DNA of 64,000 nt from Plumapathes pennacea. Taxonomy: Eukaryota; Cnidaria; Anthozoa; Antipatharia; Myriopathidae. The stretch lies in NCBI GenBank assembly GCA_964036295.1, contig OZ038465.1, positions 13,706,667-13,770,666 of the forward strand, read 5' to 3'. The first letter of the stretch is position 1. Each line of letters opens with the position of its first letter. Shown here piece by piece: positions 10,055 to 21,500 of the stretch. The position numbers were made by a program, and so were the translations under genes. The notes under the pieces were generated by a model, which worked only from the letters and a program-made list of their open reading frames with translations, ran no database searches and was not told the origin of the DNA.

Positions 10055-11413
10055 CGTCGTCTCTTAAGTAACTTTAATTTACTCAATATCTATTAACGTA
10101 AACCTTTTCAAAATAAAAGTAAATATACTGAAATCAAAATATTATGTTTCGAGTGTTTTAATTCATTGGTTATAGTTCCCAAGTAAATTTCATTTCCATA
10201 TTGCCCAGCTTTATTGTACATTGAAAGTAATAGAACAGACATCATGTATTACGTTCAAAATCACCATCTTCAAGTTCAATATTCTGTGCAATCTAAATAG
10301 AATCCTGTCTTGGGGTATTTTGATATATAAAATAACAGCAACAAGCCGCTCCATGATTCCCTTCAAAGCTGAATGAACCGCATTTTTAAAAAAAGTGTAA
10401 TCTACACATTGTCATTGGTTCGGAGGTTACCCCACCTTTTTCACAAATTATCATCTGAACAACGGTTTTACAATAACTTATTCCAATGTTTAAATTTGCC
10501 AGTTATGAGTAAAATGAGACGGGAAAAAATGTACTGGACTAAAGGTTTTTTACGCAGTTGATTTTAGTGATTCGTTAAACCCACATGTCTTATATTACAA
10601 AAAAGTAAAATATTGTTTAAAATATACTTCTAACTAATAAGAATCAAATCCTTTGATTTAAAATATGTAACTGAAAATTTTAGTTATCTGGAGAGGAGGA
10701 AATCACAATAAAGGCGACTTACATAAAAACTCTCGAGTGGCAATATTGTACATAATAATGTCTGCCAATGTTCTTTCGCTGTAACACAGCTTACTTTGCT
10801 CTTTTCATCAATGGCGTTGACTAATACATTTAGCATTGATAAATCCTGTTCCTCGCACTTGTTTCACAAAAGGGTCTCTTATAAAATCACACTAAGTTGT
10901 TTTATTCATCCATTCCCACTTGTCTCAAATCTCGACAAGACGCTGCACTACTAAAATAACCGTCTAAATCTAAGCAAACTTTAATTTCCTCAGTATTCAT
11001 TAACGCCTACCTGATAAAGAAAAATAAATAGACTCGCATCTTTTGATTTACTGCAAAGGGCGCTCCCACCTAAATTTAATTTCAAATGTTGCCCAATTTC
11101 ATTGTACACTGACAAGCATTATGCCTTATATCCACAATACCAAAATGAAGAGTTGATTGTAGCATCTGTAAATTCAATATTCTATGTAACCTATCTGGAC
11201 TATTGTAAAGCAATATAAATAACCCCGTCGTTAAGCCAAAACAAAGCAATAAAAGCTGCACATTATTCCAGGACACATTCACTATAAGAAAAGTGTGAAA
11301 AATTAAGAAAATATATCTTACTATGCACTTGTACTTGCTGTGATCCATCAAGGAATCCTAGTTATCTCAGGATATCTTCTTTTCAAACTGCCTTCAAAGA
11401 GACAAAACAAGAA
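10055..11413 (+). repeat. Spacer repeat, copy 1 (about 1.36 kb)
   Basis: This receptor-free stretch is closely repeated, in direct orientation, at 12588-13974. Shared landmarks are cttaagtaactttaattta, gaatcctgtcttggggtat, atctgaacaacggttttac and the last 330 bases before the receptor start. It also contains two copies of the array's upstream block (about 10200 and 11095) with no receptor between them, suggesting a lost gene. A decayed TM3-like bit (ttcctcgcacttgtttcac) lies near 10850. Confidence 0.75.
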
Positions 11414-12262
11414 ATGGCTAATAATTCATCGACATCATCCAATCTCTCACTCCGTTTGGAGATGCCAGTTTTGTGGAATGTCATCTATCTGGTCGAAAGT
11501 TTTCTTGTTTGTCTGGGAAACTCGCTCAGTATTGTAGTGTTTTGGAGGAGACGACGCTCGCTAAGGCGAACCAGTTATCTACTCCTAAACCTGGCCGTCG
11601 TTGATCTTAGCGTTGGCATTTGCACAGCTGCCAACACCGTGGCACGGTTATGGCCTCAAAAGGTAACACTATCGTCCGTACTGATGTCTATCAGCATTAT
11701 TCCATTTTTTGAATCGATTCTTTCATTGACACTTATTTCACTAGAGACAGCGTACGCTATGGTCTTCCCATTTCGACATCGAACAACTGGTCTCCGTCCT
11801 TACTGCTTCGCTGTTGTGCTAACCTGGATTCTGGCAACTTTATTCTTTGTTATGTGGATGATTTTGCCCCTTTTATACAATAGCGCTATGCTTTTTCCAT
11901 TGGTCTGCATCTCAGTTATTATCTGCGGAGTGTGTCTAATCCTGATGTCGTCTTCTTACTTATTGATATGGTGGTTCGTGTCAAAACGTCCAACCAGGCA
12001 AATGAGAGAAAGAGACCAGAGAAAGAAACTCTCACTTACTCTATTTGTCGTTACAGTTTTGTCTCTGATGACATGGATTCCGGGAGCGTTGGCTATACTT
12101 GGTCATTTCGCCAAGGCATCGCAGTTAAAACATACCAGTATCATCCTACAAGCAGTCCTTCTGGCCAATTCTTTTCTTAACCCATTCGTATACACTTTCA
12201 GAATGCCAGAGTTCAGGAGAGAAATCAAGCTGACCATCGGTAAAATAACAAGATGTCGTTAG
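11414..12262 (+). CDS. Array receptor 6: class A-type 7TM receptor, short C-tail
   Basis: A single-exon frame of 282 aa, beginning MANNSSTSS with a purine at -3. It has the standard core: GN in TM1, FWRRRRSLRRTSY, SLETAYA, SKRPTRQMRERDQRKK as third loop, TWIP in TM6 and NPFVYTFRMPEFRREIK in TM7. Small departures are VVDL for VADL in TM2 and RTTGLRPY for RTTGRRAY in the second loop. The TM2-TM3 linker and ECL2 (LLYNSAMLFPL) are unique to this copy. Its 5' flank is nearly identical to that of locus 7, so the two probably share promoter sequence (inference). Confidence 0.92.
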   Translation: MANNSSTSSNLSLRLEMPVLWNVIYLVESFLVCLGNSLSIVVFWRRRRSLRRTSYLLLNLAVVDLSVGICTAANTVARLWPQKVTLSSVLMSISIIPFFESILSLTLISLETAYAMVFPFRHRTTGLRPYCFAVVLTWILATLFFVMWMILPLLYNSAMLFPLVCISVIICGVCLILMSSSYLLIWWFVSKRPTRQMRERDQRKKLSLTLFVVTVLSLMTWIPGALAILGHFAKASQLKHTSIILQAVLLANSFLNPFVYTFRMPEFRREIKLTIGKITRCR

Positions 12263-12587
12263 TGAGAAAACAAACCAATCCTTCTAGAACTGCATCTTTA
12301 TCGTTTCGCTTGTTGGTTATCTACTGCGTATCTAGTAATGTTTATGGTTAACTCATTTTTGTGCTTTTCCGACGATAGTTCCTGGAAAGTATTTCCCGCG
12401 TAAATTGTTTCGACGAAAACTAGATTTCTTACCAAGATTAACAGTCTTCTATACCGTAGAAATATATTCGAAAACTGTTGCTACTCAAAAATTCACTACT
12501 CCACTTTCTAAAATCAAGTGGTTTGAATCATGTGTTCTCACTTATCTCTACAACAGTCGACAAGCCGTTGCAATACGAGAGGAACCG

Positions 12588-13974
12588 CCTTCTCTTAAGT
12601 AACTTTAATTTACTCAATATTTATTACCGTATATACCCTTTCCGAAATACAAGCAAATATACTGAAATCAAAATATTATGTTTCGAGTAGATTGGTTAGG
12701 TCCCACTTTCCAATGTTGCCCAGCTTTACTTTACATGAAAAGTAGCAGAACAGACATCGTGTATTATGTTCAAAATATATACACAAAGAAATGCATTCAT
12801 CATCTTGAAATTCAATATTCTGTGCGATCTAAATAGAATCCTGTCTTGGGGTATTTTGATATATAAAATAACAGCAACAACCGCTCCGTGAGTCCCTTCC
12901 ACAGCTAAATGAACCGCCCTTTGTAAATAAACTGTAATCAACTCATTTCTATTGTTTCGGAGGTTGCCTCACCTTTTCCACAAATTATCATCTGAACAAC
13001 GGTTTTACAGGGTATCTAAATTATTCCAATATGCTTAGATTTGCCAGTTATTAGTAATAATGTACTGGACTGAAGGTGTCTTTTGCAGTTGATTTTAGTG
13101 ATTCGTTAAACCCACAAGTCTTACACTTGCAAAAAAGTAAAATATTGCTTAAAATATACTTTCTAACTAATAAGAATCTAATCCTTTAATTTCAAACATG
13201 TGATGAAAATTTTAGTTATCTAGAGAGGACTAGGCAATTACAATAAAGGCGAATTACATAAAAAGTCACAAGTGGCAATATTGTACACAATAATGTCTGT
13301 CAATCTTCTTTCGCTGTAACACAGCTTACTTTGCTCTTTGAACTGGAAAATATTGTACAGTATAAAGTTCATCAATGGCATTGACTAATACAGTTAGCAC
13401 TGATAAATCTTGTTCCTCGCACTTGTTTCACAAGAGAGTTTTTCTTATAAAATCACACTAAGTTGTTTTATTCATGTATTCCCACTTGTTTCAAATTTCG
13501 ATAAAACGCTGCATTACTAACCGTCTAAATCTAAGCAAACTTTAATGTGACTAGTATTCATTAGCGCCTACCTGCTGATTAAAAACAAATAGACTAGCAT
13601 CTTTTGATATATTCGTCAAGGCGCTCTGACCTAAATTTAATTTCAAATGTTGCCCAATTTCATTGCACATTGACAGGCATTATGCCTTATATCCACAATA
13701 TCTAAATGAAGATTTGATTTTAGCATCGGTAAATTCAATATTTTATGTAATTTAGATGGGCTATTGTAAAACAATATAAATAACTCCGTCGTTAAGCCAA
13801 AACAAAGCAATAAAAGCTGCACATTATTCCAGGACACATTCACTATAAGAAAAGTGTGAAAAATTAAGAAAATATATCTTACTATGCACTTGTACTTGCT
13901 GTGATCCATCAAGGAGTTCTAGCTGTCTCAGGATATCTTCTTTTCAAACTGCCTTGAAAGAGACAAAACAAGAA
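12588..13974 (+). repeat. Spacer repeat, copy 2 (about 1.39 kb)
   Basis: This is the direct duplicate of 10055-11413, again with no intact gene. It carries upstream blocks at about 12715 and 13645 and a decayed TM3-like bit near 13400 (ttcctcgcacttgtttcac). It leads into locus 7. Confidence 0.75.
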
Positions 13975-14835
13975 ATGGCTAATAATTCATCAACATCATC
14001 GATAAACTCACTCGCTTGGGAGACACCAGTTATCTGGAACGTCATCTATCTACTCGAGTGTTTTCTTATTTGTCTTGGCAACACATTGAGTATTGTAGTG
14101 TTTTGGAGAAAAAGATGCTCACTAAGAAGAACCAGTTATCTGCTCATCAACCTGTCCGTCTCCGATCTTGGCTTTGGCGTTTTCACGACCGCCACCACAA
14201 TCGTCGTACCATTATGGTCTTCGTATTTCATATCATTTAGCATAATGTCGGCTATCAGTATGGTTCCTCCATTTGCATCGATCTTTTCCCTGACACTTGT
14301 TTCACTAGAGACAGCGTACGCTATGATCTTCCCATTTCGACATCGAACAGTTGGTCGCCGACCTTACTGCTTCGCTATAACGCTGGTCTGGCTTCTCGCA
14401 GCTTTACACTCTGCTATGTGGTTTATAGTTTCGACCTTTTTTAATGGCACTTTCTCTCTTCAAGTCAGTTGGATCACAGCTGTTATCTGTTTCGTGTGTC
14501 TCATCCTGATGTCTTCTTCTTACTTATTGATATGGTGGTTCGTGTCCAACCGCCCAACCAGGCAAATGCGAGAAAGAAAGCAAAGAAAGAAACTCGCTGT
14601 CACTCTACTTGTTGTTACAGTTTTGTCTTTGATGACATGGACTCCGGGGCCATTGTCCTTTCTTATTCTCCCCAAAGAAGAAAATCAGCGATTCGGATAT
14701 GCTGCCAGGACTGTCAGCATTGTACATGCAGTCGTTCTGGTCAACTCCTTTCTTAATCCGTTGGTATACACTTTCAGAATGCCAGAGTTCAGGAGAGAAA
14801 TCAAGTTTATCATTTGTAAAATAACTGAAGTTTGA
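13975..14835 (+). CDS. Array receptor 7: class A-type 7TM receptor, near-twin of locus 8
   Basis: A single-exon frame of 286 aa. The start at 13975 (MANNSSTSS) is preferred over the in-frame ATG at 13954 by alignment with locus 6. It carries SLETAYA, RERKQRKK, TWTPGPL in TM6 and NPLVYTFRMPEFRREIK, and ends ICKITEV. From TM3 to the stop it is almost identical to locus 8, differing by PKEENQRF versus PKEFQRF and a few residues. Its first loop departs from the otherwise fixed core (FWRKRCSLRRTSY, and LSVSDLG for LAVADLG), which might mean relaxed constraint. The 5' flank is like locus 6, while the body and 3' flank are like locus 8. Confidence 0.92.
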   Translation: MANNSSTSSINSLAWETPVIWNVIYLLECFLICLGNTLSIVVFWRKRCSLRRTSYLLINLSVSDLGFGVFTTATTIVVPLWSSYFISFSIMSAISMVPPFASIFSLTLVSLETAYAMIFPFRHRTVGRRPYCFAITLVWLLAALHSAMWFIVSTFFNGTFSLQVSWITAVICFVCLILMSSSYLLIWWFVSNRPTRQMRERKQRKKLAVTLLVVTVLSLMTWTPGPLSFLILPKEENQRFGYAARTVSIVHAVVLVNSFLNPLVYTFRMPEFRREIKFIICKITEV

Positions 14836-15504
14836 AATTATTATGTTTCACTACTACTGAGTTACTGTAAAGAGGACGCAAACGCAGGATTGAGATGTGT
14901 TAATACTCATTTCTAGTGCTTTAATTTCTTATTAATCACACAGTAAAATTGATGCAGTCTACGTGAGTCTCGCCGTTTTCAACACTAAGCCACTATGTGA
15001 TTCCCTACAACACCCCAATAAACCGCCCTTTGTAAATAAACTGTAATCTTCACATATTAATTGATTCATAGGTCGCCCGACAGAAAATATTGTTTTTTTT
15101 GTCCATTGTATTACATTTTATTGATTTAGTGAAGCTCTCCGACGCACAATTAATTCTTAGTGATTCCCAGCTTTACTGAAGTCATCATGTCTTATGTCCA
15201 CACAAAATAATGAAATAGTATTAATAGACTTCTGATAATAAAAGTAGGTAAAACCCAATACTGTCGGTTACAATGACTTGAAGTATTGTACTTGAAAACG
15301 TTAATAATCTCAGGAGGACATATCTTTATATAGTGATGTCTATATTATTCCAGCTTTGAAACTGGAAAAACAATGTAATTACGAAATTCATGAGTAACTC
15401 TTTTGCATAATAGATTATATAATAATTGCATAATAAATCTCGTTCCTCACACTAGTGTACACTATGGCAGGCGTTCTTAAACTATTTCACTCCAACGCTG
15501 TATT

Positions 15505-15555
<51 letters not shown>

Positions 15556-16326
15556 CTTACTTATTTATTTACTTATTTACTTAATTTTTATTTTTTATTT
15601 TTTTTATTTTTTTATTTTTTTGACATACGTTACATTACAACTTTTTAACAGGGGTGACGCTAACATTGAAGCGAGACGCACTAACACTCATTTTCAATTC
15701 TTGGCCTTTTTATTAAATGGTTTGAATGCCATCCAACTTTTCTCCACGATCTCAATAAGCCGTTGCACTGCTACATGAACCGCCTTTTTAAAGTAATCTT
15801 TAATTTAATCAATCAGTATTCCTTCACGTAACCTTTCCGAAATATAAACAAAATGCTGAATTAAAATAATCTCTTTGGCAGCTCTTAATCTATTGGTCAG
15901 GGCGCTTCCACGTAATATTTTTAATCAAATTAAAATTTGCAGTGCTGCCCAGCTATATATATTAAAATTACATAAAAAAGAAAATAAAAGACATAATATA
16001 TAAAAGACGACATGCTTTCACCATCTTCAAATTCAATATCCTATACCATGTAAATAACATCCTGACTTTCAATATCAAATAATAGTCCCGTGAAAATAGA
16101 GATACGGGCCAGATGCATCATACATAATACCTGACAAAGTATTTACCGAGCACTGGGGGAGAAATAGTGTGCTTTCCATTCATAGTTATCCTACAAAGAT
16201 AAGAAGAAAATGTAATCTTGCTAGGAACTCGTAGCTGCTATGATTCCTGGTAGAGCAATGAAGAAGTACTAACTTACTGGCCAGATCTCTAATTTCAAAA
16301 TTGCCCTCAAGAAGACCAAAGAAGAA
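14836..16326 (+). other. Spacer between receptor loci 7 and 8
   Basis: No intact gene is seen. Positions 14836-15240 are nearly identical to 17185-17590 downstream of locus 8. A decayed receptor fragment sits at about 15438-15502 (ttcctcacactag, then actatggcaggcgttctta). The upstream block reappears at about 15930-16060. Confidence 0.6.
15502..15621 (+). repeat. Microsatellite (ATTT)n with T-rich tail
   Basis: About 80 bases of TTTA/TTTAC tetranucleotide repeat are followed by a T-rich run, directly after the relic receptor fragment. Confidence 0.95.
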
Positions 16327-17184
16327 ATGGCTGATAATTCATCAACATCATCGATAAACTCACTCGCTTGGGAGACAAGAGTTATCTGGAACGTCATCTA
16401 TCTAGTCGAGTGTTTTCTTATTTGTCTTGGCAACACATTGAGTATTGCAGTGTTTTGGAGAAGAAGACGCTCACTAAGACGAACAAGTTATCTGCTCATC
16501 AACCTGGCCGTCGCCGATCTTGGCCTTGGCGTTTTCATAACCGCTATCACAATCGTCGTACAATTATGGCCTTCGTATTTCATATCATTTAGCATAATGT
16601 CGGCTATCAGTATGGTTCCTCCATTTGCATCGATCTTTTCCCTGACACTTGTTTCACTAGAGACAGCGTACGCTATGATCTTCCCATTTCGACATCGAAC
16701 AGTTGGTCGCCGACCTTACTGCTTCGCTATAACGCTGGTCTGGCTTCTGGCAGCTTTACACTCTGCTATGTGGTTTATAGTTTCGACCTTTTTTAATGGC
16801 ATTTTCTCTCTTCAAGTCAGTTGGATCACAGCTGTTATCTGTTTAGTGTGTCTCATCCTGATGTCTACTTCTTACTTATTGATATGGTGGTTCGTGTCCA
16901 ACCGCCCAACCAGGCAAATGCGAGAAAGAAAGCAAAGAAAGAAACTCGCTGTCACTCTCTTTATCGTTACAGTTTTGTCTTTGATGACATGGACTCCGGG
17001 GCCATTGTCCTTTCTTATTCTCCCCAAAGAATTTCAGCGATTCGGATATGCTGTCAAGACTGTCAGCATTGTACATGCAGTCGTTCTGGTCAACTCCTTT
17101 CTTAATCCGTTGGTATACACTTTCAGAATGCCAGAGTTCAGGAGAGAAATCAAGTTTATCATTTGTAAAATAACTGAAGTTTGA
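16327..17184 (+). CDS. Array receptor 8: class A-type 7TM receptor, near-twin of locus 7
   Basis: A single-exon frame of 285 aa, beginning MADNSSTSS after aagaaATGG. It has the canonical array core (FWRRRRSLRRTSY, NLAVADLG, SLETAYA, TWTP, NPLVYTFRMPEFRREIK) and ends ICKITEV. It differs from locus 7 mainly in the first 75 residues, plus a three-base deletion in ECL3. Its leader (tgaagaagtactaact, then tgccctcaagaag) is like that of locus 5 rather than that of locus 7. The pair is the most recent duplication or conversion visible in the array. Confidence 0.92.
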   Translation: MADNSSTSSINSLAWETRVIWNVIYLVECFLICLGNTLSIAVFWRRRRSLRRTSYLLINLAVADLGLGVFITAITIVVQLWPSYFISFSIMSAISMVPPFASIFSLTLVSLETAYAMIFPFRHRTVGRRPYCFAITLVWLLAALHSAMWFIVSTFFNGIFSLQVSWITAVICLVCLILMSTSYLLIWWFVSNRPTRQMRERKQRKKLAVTLFIVTVLSLMTWTPGPLSFLILPKEFQRFGYAVKTVSIVHAVVLVNSFLNPLVYTFRMPEFRREIKFIICKITEV

Positions 17185-17776
17185 AAAATTATGTTGCACT
17201 ACTACTAAGCTACTGTAAAGTAGACGCTAACGCGGGATTGAGATGTGTTAATACTCATTTCTAGTGCTTTAATTTCTTATTAATCACACAGTAAAATTGA
17301 TGCAGTCTACGTGGGTCTCGCCGTTTTCAACACTAAGCCACTATGTGATTCCCTACAACACCTCAATGAACCGCCCTTTGTAAATATACTGTAATCTTCA
17401 CATTTTAATTGGTTCAGAGGTCGCTGGAGAGAAAATAATGTTTTTTGTCCATTATATTATTTTTCATTGATTTAATGAAGCTCTCCGACGCACAATTGAT
17501 TCTTTGTGTGATTCCCAGCTTTACTGAAGTAATCATGTCTTATGTCCACACAAAATAATGAAATAGTATTAATAAACTTCTGATAGTAAAAGACAAAGTA
17601 TTTACCGAGTACTAGGTGAGAAATAGCGTTCTTTCAATTCATAGTTATCCCGGAGAGAGAGCAAGAAGATGTAGTCTTACTATAGACATGTACGTATTAC
17701 GATTCCCTACAGGGCACTGAAGGACTACTAACTGTCTGACAAGACATAAATTGACCTGAAAATACCAAAACAAGAA

Positions 17777-18579
17777 ATGGCTAATAATTGTTTTCTAGAG
17801 TGAGATCTACCTGGTCGAGAGTTTTCTTATTTGTCTGGGAAACTCGCTCAGTATTGTAGTGTTTTGGAGGAGAAGACGCTCACTAAGACGAACCAGTTAT
17901 CTGCTCATCAACCTGGCGGTCGCTGATCTCAGTCTTGGCGTTTCCATGGCTGCTGCGGCAGTATCACTGTTATGGCCTTTACATTCAACAATATCGTCAT
18001 TAAAAATGTCTATCAACACTTTTCCTATACTTGCAACGATCTGTTCCTTGACACTTGTTTCACTAGAGACAGCGTACGCTATGGTCTTCCCATTTCGACA
18101 TCGAACAGTTGGTCGCAGTGCTTACTGCTTAGCTATAACGCTGGTCTGGCAGCTTCAGTCTCTGTTTTGTGGATTACTTCACCCTTCTTCAGTGTCGATT
18201 TCGACAATCCTATGAACTACACCATTGTCGTCATCTCAGTCTCTTGTCGTTATGTCTGATCCTGATGTCTTCCTCTTATTTATCCATATGGTGGTTCGTG
18301 TCAAAACGTCCAAACAGACAAATGCGAGAAAGAAAGAAAAGAAAGAAACACGCTGTGACTCTATTTGTCGTTACAGTTTTGTCTTTGATGACATGGATTC
18401 CGGGACAGTTGGCTTTTCTTAGTCATCTTCTTGAGACATTACAGTTTAAATATGCCGGCGCCACTCTACTTGCAGTCCTACTGGTCAACTCCTTTCTTAA
18501 TCCGTTGGTATACACTTTCAGAATACCAGACTTCAGAAGAGAAATCAAGTTTATCATTTGTAAAATAGCTGAAGTGTGA
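17777..18579 (+). pseudogene. Array receptor 9: broken by a deletion, a stop and frameshifts
   Basis: The start ATGGCTAATAATT (17777) is kept, but a deletion removes most of the N-terminus and shifts the frame, giving a TGA at 17801. In the frame of the downstream body, the codon for the conserved Trp before IYLVE is TAG (17796-17798). The body from IYLVE through TM1, the complete loop FWRRRRSLRRTSY and SLETAYA reads well to about 18145. There bases are missing after LVW (TGGCAGCTT), shifting frame. A second shift near 18240-18250 restores the frame for TM5, TM6 (TWIPGQL) and TM7. With at least four lesions it cannot encode a receptor. The tail (RIPDFRREIK, CKIAEV) is most like that of loci 7 and 8. 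Confidence 0.9.
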
Positions 18580-19975
18580 AAAATGTTCAGTGTACTACCA
18601 AGCTACTATAACATAAGGACGCTAAAGCCGGATTGAGATGTGTTAATACTCATTTTCAAAGTCCTGATTTCTTATTATAGTCACACAAAAGTAATATTGA
18701 TGCGGTCTCGCCGTTTCCAACGAGCCCTGTTGTGATTCCCTACTACACCTCAATAAACCGCCCTTTGTAAATAGACTGTAATCTTCTCATTTTCATTGGT
18801 CGCTGCACTGAAAATAATGTCTTTTGTCCATTATAGTATTATTCTTTATTGATTTAATGACGCTCTCCAGCGCACAATTGATTCTTAGTGTAATTCCCAG
18901 CTTTACTGAAGCCATGATTTCCTATTTCCATACAAAATATGAAGTAGTATTAATAAACTTCTGATAGTTAAAATACGGTAGTTAGAACCGAATACTGTAA
19001 GTTATGATGACTTGGAGAATTGTACATCAAAAAATTAATTATCTAAGGAGAACACGCTCATATATTGTATATATTGACGTTATAAAGTGTTCCAGTTTTT
19101 GAACGGGTCAAACAATGTATATTACGAAACTTGATCAGAAGTAACTCTCTTGCTAATAAACAAATCATAATAATATCATTGACAAATTGCATTAATAAAT
19201 CTTGTTCCTCACACTAGCGTTACACTATGGCAGGCGTTCTTATGCTGCTTCGCTCCAACGCTGTTTTTTTTTTTTTTTTTTTTTCTAACATTACATTGAA
19301 AATTTTCAAAAGACATGACGCTTACACTAAAGAGAGACGCACTAACAATTGGATGGTTAAATAATGCACTCCAACTTGTCTCCACAATCTCAATAAGTCG
19401 TTGCACTGCTAGATGAACCGCCCTCTAACTATAATTAAACTATAATTTATTCAGTATTCGTTAACGTTACCTTTCTGAAATACAAACAAAATAGTGACTT
19501 CAAATAATCTATTTCGCGTCTTTTGCTTTGTTGGTCAGGGTGCTTCCACGCAAATTTAATCTCTAGCGTTGCCCAGCTTTATTGTGCATTGAAATTACAG
19601 GAAAAGACATCGTATCTCACGTTCACAACATATATACTAACAGAGTCCGTCATTGTATATTGAAATTAAAAGAAAAGGCATCTTGTCTTAGGCCCACAAT
19701 AAATTAGCACAAATAATAATTGCTTTTACCATCTGTAAATTCAATATTCTATGTAATCTAAATATAATCCTGACTTCCGTTAAGCAAATATATAATTAAA
19801 TCAAGCAAGAAATATAGCACATTATTGCGGGACACATCCCTTACAAAAATAGTGTGATAAAGTAAGAAATTCCGATTGAACTATGCATTCACCCGTCATG
19901 ATTCCATAAAAAGAGTACTAACTGTCTCAGAAGATCTTATTTTTAAAACTGCCTTGAAAATAGACCAAAACAGAA
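18580..19975 (+). other. Spacer with relic receptor fragment and poly-T
   Basis: No intact gene is seen. A decayed receptor fragment at about 19202-19263 keeps ttcctcacactagcg, actatggcaggcgttctta and ctgcttcgctccaacgctg, which align with the TM3-TM4 coding core. It is followed by a 20-base poly-T (about 19264-19283) and the recurring downstream block. Two copies of the upstream block follow (about 19565 and 19665). Confidence 0.6.
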
Positions 19976-20848
19976 ATGGCTCATAATTCATCAACATCAT
20001 CAAAAATCTCACAGGGCGGAAGTTTGGAGATGCCTGTTTTGTGGGATGTGCTATATCTGGTCGAGGGTTTTCTTATTTGTCTTGGAAACTCGCTCAGTAT
20101 TGTGGTGTTTTGGAGAAGACGACGCTCACTAAGGCGAACAAGTTATCTGCTCATAAACCTCGCCGTCGCTGATCTCAGCCTTGGCGCTTTCACGGCGGTC
20201 AACATAATCGTAGTACAGTTTATATGGCATCAGAATTTTAAAATATTGTACATAATGGTGTCTATCACCCTTGTTCCTACATTTGCATCGATCTTTTCGC
20301 TGACACTTATTTCACTAGAGACAGCGTACGCTATGGTCTTCCCATTTCGACATCGAACAGTTGGTCGACGTGCTTATTTCTCCGCTGTAACGCTGGTCTG
20401 GATTCTGGCAACTTTACACGCTGCTATGTGGTTTATTTGGGCCTTTTTCAATGGAGGTTTCCTTTTACCATTGGATTGCATCACAGTTGTCATCTGTGGA
20501 GTGTGTCTAATCGTAACATCTAGTTCTTACTTATCGATATGGTGCTCAGTGTCAAAACGTACTGAAACCAGACAAATGCGAGAAAGAGACCAAAGAAAGA
20601 AACTCTCGGTTACTCTATTTGTCGTTACAGTTTTGTCTTTGATGACATGGATTCCGGGACAGTTAACCTTTCTAAGACGCTTTTTTGATCCAGTACAGTT
20701 CACGTTGCTCACACAGGCAAGCGCCATTTTACAAGCAGTCCTTCTGTTAAATTCCATCCTTAACCCATTTTTATACACTTTCAGAATGCCAGAGTTCAGG
20801 AGAGAAATCAAGGTGATTATCTGTAAAATAGTTACATGCGGCTGCTGA
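19976..20848 (+). CDS. Array receptor 10: class A-type 7TM receptor, short C-tail
   Basis: A single-exon frame of 290 aa, beginning MAHNSSTSS. The core is intact: GN in TM1, FWRRRRSLRRTSY, NLAVADLSLG, SLETAYA, RERDQRKK, TWIPGQL and NPFLYTFRMPEFRREIK. The third loop carries two extra residues (SKRTETRQM) and the segment before TM7 is longer than in the neighbours, giving the longest protein of the short-tail group. The ECL1 region (VVQFIWHQNFKILYI) and ECL2 (FFNGGFLLPLD) are distinctive. It ends CKIVTCGC, so terminal cysteines could be lipidated (inference). Confidence 0.92.
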   Translation: MAHNSSTSSKISQGGSLEMPVLWDVLYLVEGFLICLGNSLSIVVFWRRRRSLRRTSYLLINLAVADLSLGAFTAVNIIVVQFIWHQNFKILYIMVSITLVPTFASIFSLTLISLETAYAMVFPFRHRTVGRRAYFSAVTLVWILATLHAAMWFIWAFFNGGFLLPLDCITVVICGVCLIVTSSSYLSIWCSVSKRTETRQMRERDQRKKLSVTLFVVTVLSLMTWIPGQLTFLRRFFDPVQFTLLTQASAILQAVLLLNSILNPFLYTFRMPEFRREIKVIICKIVTCGC

Positions 20849-20954
20849 GCACAACCCAGTCTGTCCATAAAAAAAATCAAATAGTATTCAAAACAAACCT
20901 TTCAACTAAAACCAAATCCTAGGTTACGATACCTTGGAGTATTGTATTTGGAAA

Positions 20955-21500
20955 AGTTTAGTTAGCTGCAGCAGAACACGCTCACTAAGGCAAACGAGTT
21001 ATCTACTCATAAAGCTGGCGGTTGCAGATCTTATCCTTATCCTGGTGCCAATTCAATAAAGCATTTACAAGTGTATTTTACAAGTTGGACCAATTTCTCC
21101 ACATTTTAAAACACACTTTAATCCAATACAATGGCCAAATACTGTTGTGGTTGTACACTGGGGACCTGTATCTGTAATATTGTACAGACTTTGCTGAAGT
21201 AGAGCAAAATAAAATACACGTGTAAATGTTTATTAAATTGGCCCCTGTACAATAACAAGACTATAATAGCCCAGAAAAGTGGTAATATTCTATCAGTTTT
21301 CTCCCGCCGCAGCACAGCTTAATTTGGTTCTGAAGTTCATCAAGGGTCTTGCCTAAAATATTTGCATTAATAAATCTTGTTCTTCACTAGAGGCAGCGAA
21401 CCCTATCGTCTTCTCGTTTCCACATCCAACAGCTATCTGGCGTCTTATATGTTCCGCTATAACGCTGCCTGTTTGGAACGTACGTTACAGTGCAAAATTC
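20955..21500 (+). pseudogene. Relic receptor, two surviving fragments
   Basis: The first fragment (about 20965-21060) translates as RTRSLRQTSYLLIKLAVADL, clearly the first loop and TM2 of an array receptor. After about 320 bases of unrelated sequence a second fragment (about 21385-21480) reads SLEAANPIVFSFPHPTA, the decayed TM3/second-loop core. No open frame joins them. This is an old dead copy, much more diverged than loci 4 and 9. Confidence 0.75.

Noticed and set aside
11082..11351. 89-aa - strand frame, nearly repeated at 13643-13912
   Set aside because: Both copies lie in the duplicated spacer, so their similarity reflects the DNA duplication. There is no recognisable domain or independent conservation.
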